Source: Lojkania enalia (lineage: Eukaryota; Ascomycota; Dothideomycetes; Pleosporales). From it: a stretch of DNA of 64,000 nt. The stretch covers positions 100,859-164,858 of the forward strand of contig ML986586.1 in NCBI GenBank assembly GCA_010094045.1, written 5' to 3'. A program made the position numbers and the translations under genes. Shown one piece after another: positions 34,739-47,339 of the stretch. Position 1 is the stretch's first letter. Each line of letters starts with the position of its first letter. The notes beneath the pieces were generated by a model. The model did not search any database and was not told the DNA's origin. It saw only the letters and a program-made list of their open reading frames with translations.

Positions 34739-37700
34739 CTACAACCGCGATTCTGGCACCGACCCCTCCACCACAGCCACCGCTCCCACGTTTCCTGCAT
34801 CGGCAGATCCGTTGAGCAGCGAGATGACCGAAATCACGTCGGCCGGCTCTACTAGATGCCAGCTGGCCAACGTTTGCTTGGAGCTGGCCCCGACCGTAAC
34901 CGAGAACACATTTTCCTGCGGAAGCTTCGACTGACGGAGGGAGCGGAACATATCTACTTAACATTAGCACATGGGACTAGTCAGTGGGACTACGAGGACG
35001 ACTGACCCTCGTCTGTAAAGTCGTCGCCTAGGCAAAGCACGAAATCCGGCGCGTCTCCCGGCCCCTCGCCGTATGCCTGTACCAGCTTCTTCGCTATTTC
35101 TCCCTTGTTGACAAACCGAGGGCGAACCTCTAGATTGGCTTTGCCTGTCATGACCTCGACGTCGTACTTCTTGGCCACCGTCTTCTCGAGATGCTTCTGG
35201 CACTGTCGCGCCTGCATCGCCCCGTACTCTGGATCAGCTCTCCGATAGTGCCACGTGAGGGCGATCTTCTTGCGCTCAATGTGCGATCCTGTTTGTACGT
35301 TAGCATTGTTCATCGGTGTAGAGCAAATCCAACTTGCCTAGAGTCCTCTCCGTGTAATGCTGAAAGATCCCGAGCACTTCATCTTGCCAGCTCATGTTCG
35401 TCTTCTCCGTCAGGTTCTCCCACGTGTCACTGCGTGGGTGGCGCATGAAGCTTCCATGCTCAGCGCTGAGCCCGAGCTCTGCAATATGGCCCAGATAATC
35501 CTCCAGGAACTTCTGGTCTCGCCCGCTGATGATCCATACAGAATTGGCAGGGTCTGCGGCCAAAGTTTTCAACGTCCGCGTGACGCGATCCGACGGTATG
35601 GCTGCTTGAGGATCCTTTACAATCGGCGTCAAGGTGCCGTCATAGTCGAACATGAACAGGCGCCTCTTTGACTGCCGATATTGATAGAGCAACTTCGTGC
35701 GATCTAACGCTGGTGTTGCAAAAGATTGGTCAAAGGAAGACAGATTGGTCATCAATCTCTTCAGAAAGTTGTTAGTCCACGCCTGTACGTTGTTGGCAAT
35801 CACGTGGTTGTATAACTTGACATGCTGCTTTTCGCGCTCATCCTCGGGCATGGTTAAGGCTTTATTCAGCGAATCAGCAACACCACTGAGATCCCACGGG
35901 TTGATATGAATTGCTCCGGCGAGCGAGCCAGCCGTGCCCGAGAATTCGGAGAGAATCAGAGGCCCGTGATTTCCCTTCTGGCAGATGATGTATTCAAGAC
36001 TAGTCGTGTTCATGCCGTCTCGGACGCTAGTGATGAGTCCAGCATCCGCAACTCGAAGCAGAGCAAAGTACTCCTCCCTGGATAGGTACTGCGGGAAGTG
36101 TTGAACAGGGGTATAGCTGAGTGAGCCGTAGTCGCCATTGATTCGGGCTACCAAATCCGAGATTTTGTTGATCACCTTGTTATCATCGTCCTTGTCTGCC
36201 TGAACGCTACTTGGGCTAGTAACTTGGATCAAGACCACCTTTTCAAGCCACTCGGGGTATTTCTCCAAAAACATCTCAAAGGCTTGGAGTTTCTGGGCAA
36301 CCCCCCTAACAGAGTCAAGCCGGTCTCTACCAACTATGATCTTCTTACCGGCGTACAGTTCACGGATGCCCTTGACCTTTTCTCGAATCACAGGGTCACC
36401 GAAAGCCTGCTGCTGCACTGAAGCTGCATTTAGGCCGATGGGGAAAACATCTACCGCCACATGGGCGCCATACGCGTCAACCCCCGCCGAGGAAGAATCA
36501 AAGCCTAGGATTCGGGTGCAGCATGACGAGAAATGGCGCGAGTAACTGTACGACTGGAATCCGATCATATTAGCACCCAGAATGCCCTCGAGGATCTCTT
36601 TGCGCCTACTCAGGCAACGGTAGAATTCGCTGCTAGGAAACGGAATGTGAAGGAAGAAACCGATGTAAACGTTGGGCAACCGCTGACGGAGCAAGTTCGG
36701 TAGGAGGAGAAGGTAGAAATCGTGGATATTAATGATGTCTCCTGGCTGATAGACGTCTAAGATTCGGTCCGCGAAGAGCTTGTTCATACGGTAATAATCT
36801 GCCCAGGATTTCCGTGCAGCGCGGCCGTCAGCCGGTGCATTCATCTTGTAATGAAAAAGGGTATAGAGTTCATGCTCTGCGTATCGACGCCATCGTGTTT
36901 GTTCCTTCAAAATGGCAACGTCGTCCTTCTCGTCCATCTCATCTATGAGCCAGACAGGCACAACATTGCCGCCATGATCACGTTCAAGCTGCTTCTCTAA
37001 GCGTGCTCTATCTGCTCGGGAAACCCTAACGCCTTCAGGCGGGGGAGGCGGTGGTGCAGAAGCATCGACCGGGATTGGCGCGGAGGCTTTATTGGACTGT
37101 GACTGGCCCGTAGCGGAGTTGAAGGATGCGCTAGAGTGCGGCCGCAAGACGTTGTATTCTTCTATCTCCCCAGTCCAGCCGACCAGGACGTGATTCCAAG
37201 GTGAGGATGATGACGCTAGATAGGAAAACGAGTCGTAGAGTGCGGATGTTCCCCGTCGCGGGTTGAGTTCCTGACATCTGTTAGTGAATTCATGAGATAA
37301 CGAGCGGGTCAGTTGTGCTCAGGTCTTACCCAATCAGCACCTGGGGAATATTTGACATTGTACGGGACAGTGAAGGTAGCACTGATAACTCGTCCGCTTA
37401 GATTCAGTCCAGGGTGCGCGGCGCGTGGATCTAGATCTGCTAGGTCTTTTCCTTCAGCGGCCTTGTCAGGTATTAGGCTGAGACGCTTCAGGAGCTCGTC
37501 TCCCGTCTGTGCTCCGGCAGCAGCCTCGGCTGGCGACTCTGCTCGGCCCTCTTCCTTTGGCGAGAAGTACGAGTTTGCGTTCCATTGAGGGCCCGGCGTG
37601 ACTGCTTCTGGGTCGAATGGTAGCTCGGCGTCTTTCTGGATGTCTTCCGGCTCGATGTACGCGGACTGACCAGCTAGATGCACACCGGGCGTGACTGGCA

Positions 37701-37836
37701 CACTGGTGATGGATGGATGGAGAGCGGGGTGAAGGTCGAGATCAGCCGATGTTGAAGTATCCGCCGTAGACGCCGTCTGCGCCGGGGCTTCTGGCTTGGG
37801 CGGCGCCATGCTGGACTCGTTCGGGTCGCGCTGCAT
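34739..37836 (-). CDS. TPS2: Trehalose-6-phosphate phosphatase, TPS/TPP two-domain type
   Basis: Four exons, 37836-37330, 37270-35338, 35288-35007 and 34953-34739, encode 978 residues. Residues 1-170 are a disordered N-terminus. A GT20 (trehalose-phosphate synthase-like) domain spans about 180-690 (NIHDFYLLLLPNLLR, GFFLHIPFPSSE, ITSVRDGMNTTSLEYI). An HAD-type phosphatase domain follows with DYDGT (Asp711, Asp713), ISGRDQ, GLSAEHGSFMR and GDDFTDEDMF. The HAD domain removes phosphate from trehalose-6-phosphate; the GT20 domain in Tps2 proteins is usually non-catalytic and structural in the synthase complex. Start: the ATG at 37836 was chosen; an upstream in-frame ATG at 37947 would add only a Leu/Pro-rich string from the CT-rich leader, and 37809 is another option. 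The intron at 35289-35337 has a GC donor. Confidence 0.95.
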
Positions 37837-39029
37837 GTTCGCGATGAGTGTGCAGAGGAGGGGGAGAGTGAGGGGGAGGAGTGGTGGTCGGCAGGGTAGA
37901 GGAAGGGAGGAAGGGAGGAGGGGGAGGAATAGAAATATAGACAGCAAGATAAGTAAGAATCTCGCGGCGAAGGTTAGTTCCCAGGTTGTGCGGTTTCGCG
38001 ATCCACGGGTGGGACAAAGGGCCCTGCGTGCGGTTGGGCGTTAAGGACGACGCAATCAGGGAAACAGGACAGGATGCTCACCTTCTGTGGGCTTCTACAG
38101 GATAGAAAGAGCAGCGGGCGTGCCTGCGGAATGGGGCTCTGGCGCTGGCGCTGGGGTCTGGTGGGCCAACTTCACGCCGCGAGCATGGTGCGGCCGCAGA
38201 GGCACCTTACCTTGGGAGCGAGCGCTGGACACGGCCTGCAAGCCTGGCAGTGTAATTGGAGTAGGAGAGGCCCACCGAGTGCCGTTGGAGAGAAAGAATG
38301 ATTGCAGCACAACAATGACGGGCCCCTCTCACCAGATGCAGCCCACCTCGTCTGCGGTTGCGGTTGCGGTTGCAAGCTCGGCTGCGTCATACCTCGATAG
38401 CCCGCGCGCTAGCGGAGGGAGCTCGGGCCAAGCCGTTCTGGGCCCGGGGACACCTGCACCCACGCCTGCCTCTTGCCTGCACCCTGAGAATTTTTATTTA
38501 ATCCGGCTCTGTTCCGCCTGTTCCACGCCAACGTGGGCAATCTAACGGCCTGTGGCCTGGCACCTCAATTTTGTTGCCATATCGGACTCGGCAGGGAGCA
38601 GCGATCTTTTTCTTTCTTTCCTTTCTGCACTGGCCTTTGGTGGGGTAGCTATCTGCGTACCAAGACATATTTGTATTGTGTGGAGGAGCAATTTCGAGAA
38701 TCTGCCCCTGTTCCTATTCCTGATCTTTCCGTCTCCTTGTCCATTACACTCTCATGACGCCACCGGACAGCAGGCGCGGTGGTCCGATGTGAATTCGAAA
38801 AGTCAGGCCGCGGTATGTATCTCTAGGCCCACTCTAGCTGGCCTTGGCGCTATTTTCCTGGTTCTAACCAAGGCGTGATTAAACCACAGTGATATGCGCG
38901 AGACCCGGCTGCTGAATCGAAATAGTTACATAGGCGTGTCTATATGTTCATTGTTAGTCTAGGGCTATTCGGGATTACTGCGCTCCTATATGGATTCTCG
39001 CCAGGGTAAGATCATGCCTGCACCTGGGC
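37837..39029. other. Divergent promoter region
   Basis: 1.2 kb between tps2 (-) and the nucleotidyltransferase gene (+). The first 110 bases next to tps2 are purine-rich on the + strand (pyrimidine-rich leader on the coding strand) with several AGGGG pentamers, which match stress-response elements but are also expected from the composition. No gene. Confidence 0.5.
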
Positions 39030-40944
39030 GTGTTGAGGCTCTGTCCCGTGATTGCGCTCCCCAAACGAGCATGGCGCACTTGGCGTTTATTTTCCATCCG
39101 CCGACTGAAGATCATCCAGAGGCACATCCAACCTAACGACAGACGCGACTTGCCCAAACCCGGCGTGCTGGCCCCCGCTGGCATACTTCCGATGCCATCA
39201 TCCTGCTCCCGCATGATATGTCGCTCACCAAACCGCTTTAACCCCGCGGCCGCCTTGTGGCAGCATGTCATTCTCCCGACTCGTCCTCTCCTCCAACGAC
39301 AGCGTCTTTTATCCTCTGGTGTCGCCGCAGCCGATCTATCTTCTCCGCCGTTAAAAATCTCTGAACACGTACCTGTCCAATCTGGGTCCGGCGGGAGTGG
39401 GAATGCCGATTTCCCTCAGTGCTTGGATTCCGAAGATGAGGCCCAATTCAAGAAAATCAAACTTGGCAAAGTGCATCCTAAGAGAGATATATTGCGAGTG
39501 CTGCGAAAGTCTCAATCTAGCCGAGGGCGCACCAAGGACGACACAACAAGGTTCATGGAGGAGAGAAAGCGCCTTCTTGAAACATACCACACAGACTATG
39601 AAGGCGAAGTTGTGTCACCAGTAACGGGCCCTTTCCCAGTCGACGACGCCTCCTTGCCGTGGGCACGAAATCGGGATGAGAAAAAAATAAGTGGGATTAA
39701 CCGGTGCGTTTTAAACAGATCCTACCCCAAGAGATCCACTCCTGATATCCGGTACCAGATTGACCATTGAGATTGCAAAATTCCACGAATATGTAAAACC
39801 TACTAGAACTGAAGCTATAGTCCGAAAAGACCTTGTCGAAAAAATAAAAAATTGCGTGAGGACAACTCAGCCTGAAGTTGCACTTGAGGTCTTTGGGTCA
39901 GAGAGGACCGGGCTAGCCTTTGCTACATCGGATATTGACTTGAGATTAACAAGAATCAAGGGCATTCCGGAGACTTCTGATCCGCCTGGACGACAGCCTC
40001 TGACTCTTGGCGCGAAGAAAGACCGACTAAATGGTCTATATATTCTCAAAAACTCGATAAGCCGTAAGAATATAGGCCTCAGACGCCTTCGTATTCTTTA
40101 CGCGCGCTATCCTCTCCTCTCAATGCGGGATTTCCCTACCGGCATTGATGTCCAAATAGTATCTTGTCCCGACTCATCTTATTCCCGGAACCTCATGGCC
40201 AATTACATGGTGGAATATCCCTACCTCAGCCAATTGTACTCGGTTATTAAGACGATGTTTGATGTTCGAGGGCTGTCTGATGTCTTCAGAGGCGGCTTTG
40301 GATCGTATTCTATTTTCATGATGATAGTGGCAGGCCTTCGACACAACCCACCAGCCAGGCCAGACGCAGCCCTTGGCCTCCTGAATGTCCTCCGTTTCTG
40401 GTCGGATTTCGACACAGCCCGTCACGGAATTTCTATCGAACCAGTTGAGTTATTTGACAAAAATCTAAATTCAGTCATGCCAGTCAAGGTCAAGGAACAG
40501 CTTCAAAATGGCAATCTGAAGCCATTACCGGACTTCATGTTATGCCTCCGAGACCCTGCGGACCCGACCAACGACCTGGGCCGCAAGGGTCTTTGCATCA
40601 AGCACGTACAAGCCACTTGCCGGCTCTTAGCTAGGCAGTTGTCCCGTAACTGTCAGCGCAACTCAAGATATAGCCTCTTGACACCTATTGTCGGCTCAGT
40701 TTATTCTTTGACACTAGAGCATAGAAAAAGGTTGCAGTATCAGGCATGGCGCGCTAAAAAATCTGCAGCAATGAAAAGTGCCGTTACAGCAACTACTAAA
40801 AAGGCTTCCCATATCTCAGGTATATATGCTTCAACCACGGCACCAATAGCAGGCCTTGCAGCTGAGTCTCCAGGCGTCGACTTGGGTGTTCAACACGAAG
40901 CTCCACATGGCTCGATGGTTTCTGTGAGAACTGAAGCTGGTTGA
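39030..40944 (+). CDS. Cid1/Trf4-type nucleotidyltransferase (poly(A) polymerase-like), probably mitochondrial
   Basis: Two exons, 39030-39703 and 39759-40944, give 619 residues. The N-terminus (MLRLCPVIALPKRAWRTWRL) is Arg-rich and free of acidic residues until about residue 37, as in a mitochondrial presequence; another in-frame ATG lies at 39192. The catalytic module starts at TIEIAKFHEYVKP and has the DNA polymerase beta-like nucleotidyltransferase motif EVFGSERTGLAFATSDIDL, with the Asp pair in SDIDL and a third acidic site in GIDVQIVS. The central/PAP-associated part contains LYSVIKTMFDVRGLSDVFRG, GGFGSYSIFMMI and a DLGRKG segment. Such enzymes add nucleotides to RNA 3' ends. Whether it is the mitochondrial poly(A) polymerase or a terminal uridylyltransferase cannot be told here. 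The 55-nt intron restores NRLTIEIA. Confidence 0.85.
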
Positions 40945-41821
40945 AGAGTCAGTGCTGTTCGAGGTAAAGGATTCTATGATAGAGCAATCTGTATTAGTAG
41001 AATTTCCGAATGAGAAAGTCATACCAGAGGATATTAATCCCATGGGCACAACACCAAAAGATGAACCTTAACAGAGACACAATGCGCGTTGGAAATTTCA
41101 TTTCAAATGAAACCCACCGTTTCACATCAAATTTTTGATTACCTTTGTACAAAGTGCTAGAGTAAAAGAGTGTGTAGCATTCGCACCAGACATATGGAAT
41201 GTGGGGTGTATGGATCGCATCATAGGTCCGGCGTTCGGTTGAGTGTACAGAATACCCTAGAAAAACATACATTGCATTGTAAAATGATAATAAGTTTCTG
41301 GATTGTGCGCCTGGCAGTCTTCACCACAATTGCCACATTGACTAATTAGGGTCATCATCGATCTTTTACATCAAGGCACTAGTGTGATACCACCTGCGAA
41401 GAAGGGTAGACATGTGTAATCTAGTTAATGCAATTGCAAGCCTTACTCCAGAACATGGACTTAACCCAGATATGCATTGATAGAGACAAGAAATTTGAGG
41501 GAAAGATATTTGAGGGAAAGATATTTGAGGGAAAGATGGATGTGAAAGGGTGTATCGCTGCAGAATGGGCACGTTTGAGAAAGAAGAGCCATTCTGCTAT
41601 GATGGTGATAGCAAACACTAAGAGGACCGTTCAGCATTCTCCGCATGAAGCACGCCATACTCTAAAGGAAAACCGCCCATATCGATCCGCCATGCCGTCT
41701 GAAACCCGCTTCTTGATATCCACCCACATGAACCCTGTCGCTGGGCTGTATCATCGTAACCAACAAGGACCAATTTCCGCAATCAATGACGGAAAGCGCC
41801 CCTTGTGACTTCTAACCTGCA
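40945..41821. other. Convergent intergenic with short tandem repeat
   Basis: 877 bases between two convergent genes. It carries the 15-nt triplicate described separately. The frame 41428-41808 (+) crosses that repeat and has no other sign of being a gene. Confidence 0.5.
41492..41536 (+). repeat. 15-nt tandem repeat, three copies
   Basis: The unit TTTGAGGGAAAGATA occurs three times in a row, the last copy differing at its final base. It lies in the 3' intergenic region of the Ubc4/5 gene. Such short near-perfect arrays are usually length-polymorphic. Confidence 0.8.
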
Positions 41822-42664
<843 letters not shown>

Positions 42665-43483
42665 GGCGTGTGCTGTGGGCGCGGGTGGGTGCGGCGTGCA
42701 AGAGAGCGGGTCTTTGTCGTCGAGCGAGTGCGGGTGTGGTGTTGCTGGAAGAGTTGAGGTGGGCTGCGCTCAGAAGAGAGGTTAGCGCCCTGATCCTAGC
42801 CCCGAAAGAAAGAGCAGTGCGGCGTATCAGCGGGAGAGCCCGGCCCCCCACAAGTGTAGGCCTGGGGACGCACCTGTTTGCTGCTGTTGTGGTTGCTGAT
42901 GGCGTCAACGAGCCCGGAGCAAGCGGGTTGGAAGGCAGTTGAAGGGTTGGCTGCGCGTGACTGAGCAAGCGCGTAAGGTTGTATGGGGGGGAGGCCAGGA
43001 CGCGGCTGACGGGCACGGCGAGGTATTAAATGGACCGAAGAACAGGCAGACCGGCCGGGCTCGTTGCCCAGAAAATTATTCACCGGCGCTTCTTTACCGC
43101 TCGCTAGGTCCGTCGTCCAACCCTGTCCATTCGTGCTTGTAGTGGCAGTGGCAACCCATCGAACATGGCGGAAACCGGTCTTGGCCGACAGCCTGACATT
43201 CACTCGCCGAGACACTCACTGCCACCACCGTCCACTAATCATCGCCAATCTGTACGTCCACCCGCCGTTTTCGAGCACGTTCACCTTCTGGCAAACGCTG
43301 GACGCTCTTCGCTATCTAGCCCGTCCGCCCATGCGACGCCTGCCAGCAGTTAAGAGACCATGCTTGTTTCGAAACGTGGGACTGCATTTTGCCATCGTAT
43401 CTATTCTAGGTATTCACTTGCAGCACCACCCGCCACGCTCCCGCGTCTGATACTTTGACATCGTCGGTAGTCGCAACGCCGTA
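42665..43483. other. Intergenic, Ubc4 promoter side
   Basis: 819 bases between two minus-strand genes. GC-rich with many overlapping short frames on both strands; none has a domain. Confidence 0.5.
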
Positions 43484-44931
43484 TCAACAAAACGCCTGAA
43501 TGCCAGTGATTGCTCGTCCGAGTATTAATGCTGGTGACGTCGTCAGTCCGTCCCAGGGCCGAAGCGTAAGGTCTGGGAACTTACAGTGAATGTCACTCTG
43601 CCCCTCATAGGTTTGAGTCACAAACAGGTTCGCTACATGCCTTCCTATGCCGTACTCATCACTTACCGCATTGCCCCCGAATATCTCCTGTAGTCTAGAC
43701 GCATGTCAGCTCTACTCCTCGAAGGCTAAAGGAAACAACTTACACTCGTGCGTTGACAAGGGCCCGGTCACAGTTCTGTCTCTTGATCATCGATATCATT
43801 TCTGGCGTAGCTTTGCCTTCGTCCTTCAGTCTCCCAACTTGGGTGGTAGCCAGAACACCGTATGCAGCATCCGTGCTCGCATCAGCCAGCTTCTTCTGGA
43901 CAAGCTGGTATTTAGCAATCGGATTGCTCTTGAATTGCTTCCGTTCTAATGCATACTCCCTAGCCCTTGCAAGGCAGTCTTCCAATGCACCCATAGTGCC
44001 CCATGCAATGCCATACCTCGCAGAGTTCAGGCAGCTAAAGGGGCCCTTTAACCCTTCTATCCCCGGGAACATGTTCGCTTCAGGGACAGGGCATTCGTCA
44101 AGCTGAATCATTCCGGTAATTGATGCTCTCAGGCCGTTCTTGTTCTTGATTGCTGGTGTCTCCAAGGTACCAGGCGGACATTGATCTCGTTCTATCACAA
44201 ATCCGCGAATTCTGCCTGTGCTTTCCAACTTCGCCCATACTACAAGTATGTCGGCAATGGGAGAATTTGTGATCCAGGTCTTAGAACCAGACAGCGAGTA
44301 ATACCCCTTCCTTGAGGGATGGGGCTTTGCAATTGTCTCCATAGAACCTGGATCTGAGCCATGATTTGGTTCTGTCAAACCGAAGCATCCGAGCAATTTC
44401 CCCTTGGCCATGTTGGGCAGAAGCCTCTCCTTCAACTCGTCTGTCCCAAACTCATCTATACCACCCATGGCCAGTGCGCTCTGAACTGAGTAACCGGATC
44501 GGTATCCCGAATCTACTCTCTCAACAGCTCTCGTGATCAATCCGGATGCTACGCTGCTAACGCCCGCACAACCATAGCCTTGTATGGTTGCGCCCAGAAA
44601 ACCCAACTCCCCCATTTCCTCCAAGATTTTCCGATCATACTCTTCTTTCCGGAAGGCCTCTAGAGCGTCTTCTTAGTAATGCAGATTGTAGGTTTAGAGC
44701 TATGCAATTACCTAATACTCGGGGAAGCAGCCGTTCCTGACAGTATGCTTCCGCAGTCTCTGCAATTGCCAATTCATCCTCGGAATATAGGTTATGAGAG
44801 CCCAGGGGGTCTTTCCAGTCAAAGGGAACCGGGGAATGTAGGTGGCGATTTCCGGCGGCTCGAAGGCGGCTTGAGGCGGTCAATTGCCTCGCGGCTGTTG
44901 TTCTGTAGAGGGGCCTGAACATGGCGTGCAA
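43484..44931 (-). CDS. Glutaryl-CoA dehydrogenase, mitochondrial
   Basis: Four exons: 44931-44712, 44659-43744, 43694-43585 and 43530-43484, giving 430 residues; a second ATG (MFRPLYRT) is three codons in. The first about 35 residues are Arg-rich, a likely mitochondrial presequence. The acyl-CoA dehydrogenase fold is seen from FDWKDPLG, with [18 protein letters not shown] (flavin/substrate motif typical of the glutaryl-CoA type), [48 protein letters not shown] and the catalytic Glu409 in [20 protein letters not shown]. It oxidises and decarboxylates glutaryl-CoA to crotonyl-CoA in lysine and tryptophan breakdown. Intron 3 has two in-line acceptors; the upstream CTAG one (exon from 43694) was chosen because it restores RVLQEIFGG. 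The start is 488 bases from the divergent FEN1 gene. Confidence 0.95.
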
Positions 44932-45419
44932 TTACACCAGAAGATCAAGATATGTCTAGCAATCGAGAGTGTCGGGGAAGCCCAGAGCGCTGAGGGCGTG
45001 AAACAATGCTTTGACCCCACAATCGGCTACGGCAGCGCGACGACCTAGGACCGCGGCTCATGGCCAGTATCACTCCGTTCAACTCCGATGACGATATGGC
45101 AAGCACTCCGCTGTCTGCCGCGGAGCACAACATTCTAGACCACGGAGTTGGTGAAGCAACACTCCAATACGCGCGATCGGGCTAGAGCATAGTGCCTAGA
45201 CGCGGCGGGAGACGGGTGAGGACAGGACGCCAAGACATATAGGGCTGGGTCGTGATTGCGCGCGAGACTTGACGCGGGCGCGACGTGACGCAACCGTCGT
45301 GATCGGATCGTCGCTTCCACGTCTGCAGCCTCAGCTACCCACGCCAAAACACCCCGCCGCGCCTGCACACCCCGTGATCATCTCTCAGCCTCGCCTATCC
45401 CCAGTATCGGACTGGCATC
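44932..45419. other. Divergent promoter of glutaryl-CoA dehydrogenase and FEN1 genes
   Basis: 488 bases shared by two genes read outwards. No specific site is called. A chance frame (45135-45368, -) overlaps it. Confidence 0.5.
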
Positions 45420-46748
45420 ATGGGAATCAAACATCTGTACCAGCTCATCAGCGAGAAGGCGCCCGACGCCATCAAGACCGGCGAAATCAAGAACCAGTTT
45501 GGCCGAAAAGTCGCCATAGTACGTTGCAATCTTCGCGCTCTCGTAACGCACAATCACTGACGTGCATAGGATGCGTATGAGCGCCCGCCCTTACCAGTGC
45601 ATGCCGACGCTTACGCTTCCTAGGTCCATGAGCATCTATAGTTTCCTAATCGCAGTGCGTTCCGATGGCCAGCAGCTCATGAGCGACACTGGCGAGACAA
45701 CCTCTCACCTCATGGGCATGTTCTATCGCACACTCCGCATGGTAGACAATGGCATCAAGCCCCTCTTCGTGTTCGACGGCGCCCCTCCCAAGCTCAAGTC
45801 TGGCGAGCTTGCGAAGCGGTTTCAGCGCAAATCAGAAGCTCAGGCGGCCCACGAAGAGGCGAAAGAGACGGGTACGGCAGAAGATGTGGAGAAGTTCTCT
45901 CGAAGGACGGTCAGAGTGACGAGGGAGCATAATGCCGAGTGCCAAAAGCTCCTGAAGCTTATGGGAATCCCCTACATAATCGCGCCAACCGAAGCCGAGG
46001 CACAATGTGCAGTGCTTGCAAGGGCAGGGAAGGTGTATGCTGCAGCTTCAGAGGACATGGACACGTTGACGTTCAACTCGCCTATCCTACTACGACATCT
46101 GACCTTCAGCGAGCAGCGCAAGGAACCTATCCAAGAGATTCACCTTAACAGGGTACTTGAAGGACTAGACATGGGGCGAGAGCAGGTAGCGAAGACATGT
46201 CTTATTCCGATGCGCTCTACTAACTACCACTCCAGTTCATCGACCTTTGCATTCTTCTTGGCTGCGATTACCTCGACCCTATCAAAGGTATTGGCCCAAG
46301 CACTGCCCTCAAACTCATCCAGGAACACAAGGACCTCGAAGGTGTAGTTGAGTTCATGAAAATGAGCTCCAAGTACACTATCCCAGAAGACTGGCCATTC
46401 GCTGAGGCCCGCCTACTCTTCCTAGAGCCTGACGTTCGACCCGCTGATCATCCTGAGTGCGACTTCAAGTGGGAAGCACCGGATGTGGAAGGCTTAGTTA
46501 AGTTTCTGGTCGAAGAGAAACACTTCAATGAGGACCGCGTTCGTAGTGGTGCCGCAAAGCTTCAAAAGAACATGAAGACCGCTCAGCAGAGTCGCCTAGA
46601 GGGCTTTTTCAAACCGGTCGCAAAGACGGCCGAAGAGAAGGCTAGTTTGAAGAGGAAAGCAGAAGCCAAGATCGAGGAAAAGAAAAAGAAGCAGAAGCAG
46701 GCTGCAAAAGAGAAGAAAGAGTCTAAGAATAAACCAAGGGGCGCGTAG
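45420..46748 (+). CDS. FEN1: Flap endonuclease 1 (FEN1/Rad27)
   Basis: Four exons: 45420-45518, a 5-nt exon 45570-45574, 45624-46185 and 46236-46748, giving 392 residues, normal for fungal FEN1. The N-terminal nuclease region has [19 protein letters not shown] and [18 protein letters not shown] (Asp34). [18 protein letters not shown] gives Asp86, [13 protein letters not shown] the Glu pair near 158/160, and [10 protein letters not shown] the Asp pair near 179/181. [20 protein letters not shown] contains the helix-hairpin-helix entry and the last metal ligand. A PCNA-binding motif, QSRLEGFF, precedes a Lys-rich tail. The enzyme cuts 5' flaps during Okazaki fragment processing and long-patch base excision repair in the nucleus. 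The 5-nt exon is needed to keep the family sequence intact; see findings. Confidence 0.95.
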
Positions 46749-47339
46749 ACGTCGATTCAGGGACGACGGTCACGACTACGTTCAAGCGCGGAGTGAGTGG
46801 TACCAAAATATGAGCATCATGGCGTTACGGACTGTCTCTTGATCTTCATGTGGATATCGAAAGCAACGGCGTTACTTAGGATTTAACTAGCAGAGACGCG
46901 CTTCATAGCTCGGGCACGTCTAGCAGACGCATTCTTTATACTAGACGCACATTTTCACGGAGATGTCAATTAGCACAATAGTTTACCGCGTTCAATCTTC
47001 ATTCCTATATCTCTGCTCCCACCGCATTGAACTTGCACGGTACGAGACTTGCATGGTACAAGGACTACTATTTCTCAAGGTCCTTAGGACGTCTGCCCTT
47101 GAGCGAGTAGCTCCCGTTCGTCCAATTGAGGAACTCTGTAAAATTCTTCCGAAACCTTCAAGACGCATGTTAATGCAAAAATATCGCAGGTGACATGCAA
47201 CAGCGGTTTGCATCTCTAGACTACTGAGGGCATTTGGAAGATTTCTGCAGACCTCTTCAAAACAGCGAAGTAGCCATGCATGCACATTCAAATACGGCAT
47301 ACTTTTCCCATTCCAGATATCTGAGCTTCAAGGTGCTGT
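46749..47339. other. Convergent intergenic
   Basis: 591 bases between FEN1 (+) and the BRCT gene (-). Short frames on both strands without domains. Confidence 0.5.

Noticed and set aside
37837..37947. Upstream in-frame start of Tps2 giving a Leu/Pro-rich N-terminus resembling a signal peptide
   Set aside because: The added residues come from a CT-rich leader, and Tps2 is cytosolic; the ATG at 37836 or 37809 is more likely.
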